64,000 bases of DNA, taken from positions 73,430-137,429 of the forward strand of contig JALCBY010000009.1 in assembly GCA_028066055.1 (NCBI GenBank). Reading direction: 5' to 3'. The translations under genes were made by a program, and so were the position numbers. Source of the stretch: Hyphomicrobiaceae bacterium. GTDB lineage: Bacteria > Pseudomonadota > Alphaproteobacteria > Rhizobiales > Methyloligellaceae. This document shows, in pieces, positions 63,485 to 64,000 of this stretch. The first letter of the stretch is position 1, and every line of letters starts with the position of its first letter. Below the pieces are notes generated by a model. It made no database searches. It was not told where the DNA came from and saw only the letters and a program-made list of their open reading frames with translations.

Positions 63485-64000
63485 TGCCGGTCGCCGAACA
63501 GAACGCGGAGAAGATCTGGCAGCGGCGCAAAACGTCCGTGCAGCTAGCCGTCTGGTTCGGCTGGCTTGTCGTTGTCGCGATTTTTGTCATTTGCTGGCAG
63601 CTCATCTCGGAAAAAACGGTCTGGATGTTCGTCTGGGATGCGCACAAGCAGGCAGGGGACCTCGGCAGCCGGATGATCCCGCCAAACTGGGATTACATGT
63701 CCCGGCTTTGGTGGCCGGTCTGGGACACCATCAACATCGCCACACTCGGCACTGTTCTTGCCATCATACTTGCTGTCCCCACGGCGTTTTGTGCCGCGCG
63801 CAATACCACGCCCAGCGTGACCTTCATCAGGCCAATCGCCCTGTTCATCATCGTTTCGTCCCGGTCGATCAATTCGCTCATCTGGGCACTGATGCTGGTC
63901 ACAATCGTTGGACCAGGCGTATTCGCGGGTATCATTGCCATCGGTCTGCGATCGATCGGTTTTTGCGCAAAGCTGCTCTATGAGGCCATCGAGGAGATCG
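63484..64000 (+). CDS. phnE: phosphonate ABC transporter permease 2 (3' end cut)
   Basis: The ATG at 63484 lies within the TGATG junction with the first permease. The 172 visible codons (MPVAEQNAEKIWQRRKTSVQ onward) include helices and IRPIALFIIVSSRSINSLIWALML, with AKLLYEAIEEI at the edge, the start of the ATPase-coupling loop. It runs off the window. The pair of permeases completes the importer; C-P lyase or phosphite oxidation genes, if present, would lie to the right. Confidence 0.9.
   Translation, partial: MPVAEQNAEKIWQRRKTSVQLAVWFGWLVVVAIFVICWQLISEKTVWMFVWDAHKQAGDLGSRMIPPNWDYMSRLWWPVWDTINIATLGTVLAIILAVPTAFCAARNTTPSVTFIRPIALFIIVSSRSINSLIWALMLVTIVGPGVFAGIIAIGLRSIGFCAKLLYEAIEEI

Noticed and set aside
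1..64000. Mobile elements, CRISPR arrays, tRNA or rRNA genes, replication origin
   Set aside because: Reading the gene-free stretches on both strands showed no transposase, terminal repeats, spaced direct repeats, cloverleaf or DnaA-box cluster.

Overview
The window looks like chromosomal DNA of an alphaproteobacterium, most likely of the order Hyphomicrobiales (Rhizobiales). The basis is gene content and control sites rather than any marker gene. There is a DUF2849-cysI-DUF934 sulfite reductase block, a MocR/TauR-type taurine locus, an Azoarcus-type 2-oxoacid:NADP oxidoreductase, an imelysin/di-heme cluster with two Irr-type (ICE) boxes, and moderately high G+C. I saw no rRNA, tRNA, CRISPR array, insertion sequence or phage gene. 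The window is dense with transport and respiratory genes and has no clear pseudogenes. It cuts a gene at each end.

Layout. 1-1023: 3' part of a PotD-like binding protein. 1024-1814: gene-free, ending in a chain of hairpins that may be a small RNA. 1830-3344: secreted protein of unknown function. 3680-7321: a sodium:solute symporter with a two-helix small protein and a TPR protein, then a convergent 58-residue membrane protein and a tail-anchored protein. 7515-15962: taurine (or related amino-sulfonate) locus with alanine dehydrogenase, a MocR regulator, a divergent omega-amino acid:pyruvate aminotransferase, TauABC and an MFS permease. 15981-20731: three-gene 2-oxoacid oxidoreductase with an NADP-linked flavoprotein. 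21021-25462: MacB-like ABC exporter. 25782-31582: sulfite assimilation followed by a 7Fe ferredoxin and a second 2-oxoacid:ferredoxin oxidoreductase. 31693-32142: host-attachment family protein. 32164-38572: iron-type cluster (imelysin, porin, di-heme protein, imelysin, DUF1513). 38895-42016: arsenate detoxification (MBL hydrolase, GAPDH, ArsJ). 42161-45491: aspartate decarboxylase and aspartate/alanine antiporter. 45608-51543: tripartite RND efflux system. 51646-56491: AEC carrier and cytochrome bo3 quinol oxidase. 56625-60256: MFS protein, a DsbB variant with a small partner, and two exported proteins. 60738-64000: phosphonate-type ABC importer PhnDCEE.

How the parts may work together. The taurine locus would take up an amino-sulfonate, transaminate it onto pyruvate and regenerate pyruvate with alanine dehydrogenase. 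The later steps (Xsc, Pta) are not in the window. The sulfite reductase lacks a CysJ partner, and the adjacent ferredoxin plus KorAB-type enzyme could supply its low-potential electrons. The imelysin cluster looks metal controlled, with two ICE-like boxes ahead of its first gene and a Zur-like 18-bp palindrome ahead of the porin. AsdA and AspT form the known decarboxylation/antiport cycle that gives a proton motive force.

The most notable items are the metal-responsive sites, an MBL hydrolase coupled to the gapdh-arsJ pair, a Tat-exported protein that locally resembles the alanyl-tRNA synthetase core, a DsbB variant whose second cysteine pair sits at the C terminus, two small membrane proteins (58 and 53 residues), and the hairpin chain at 1501-1625. 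All functions are inferred from sequence reading; no database search was run.
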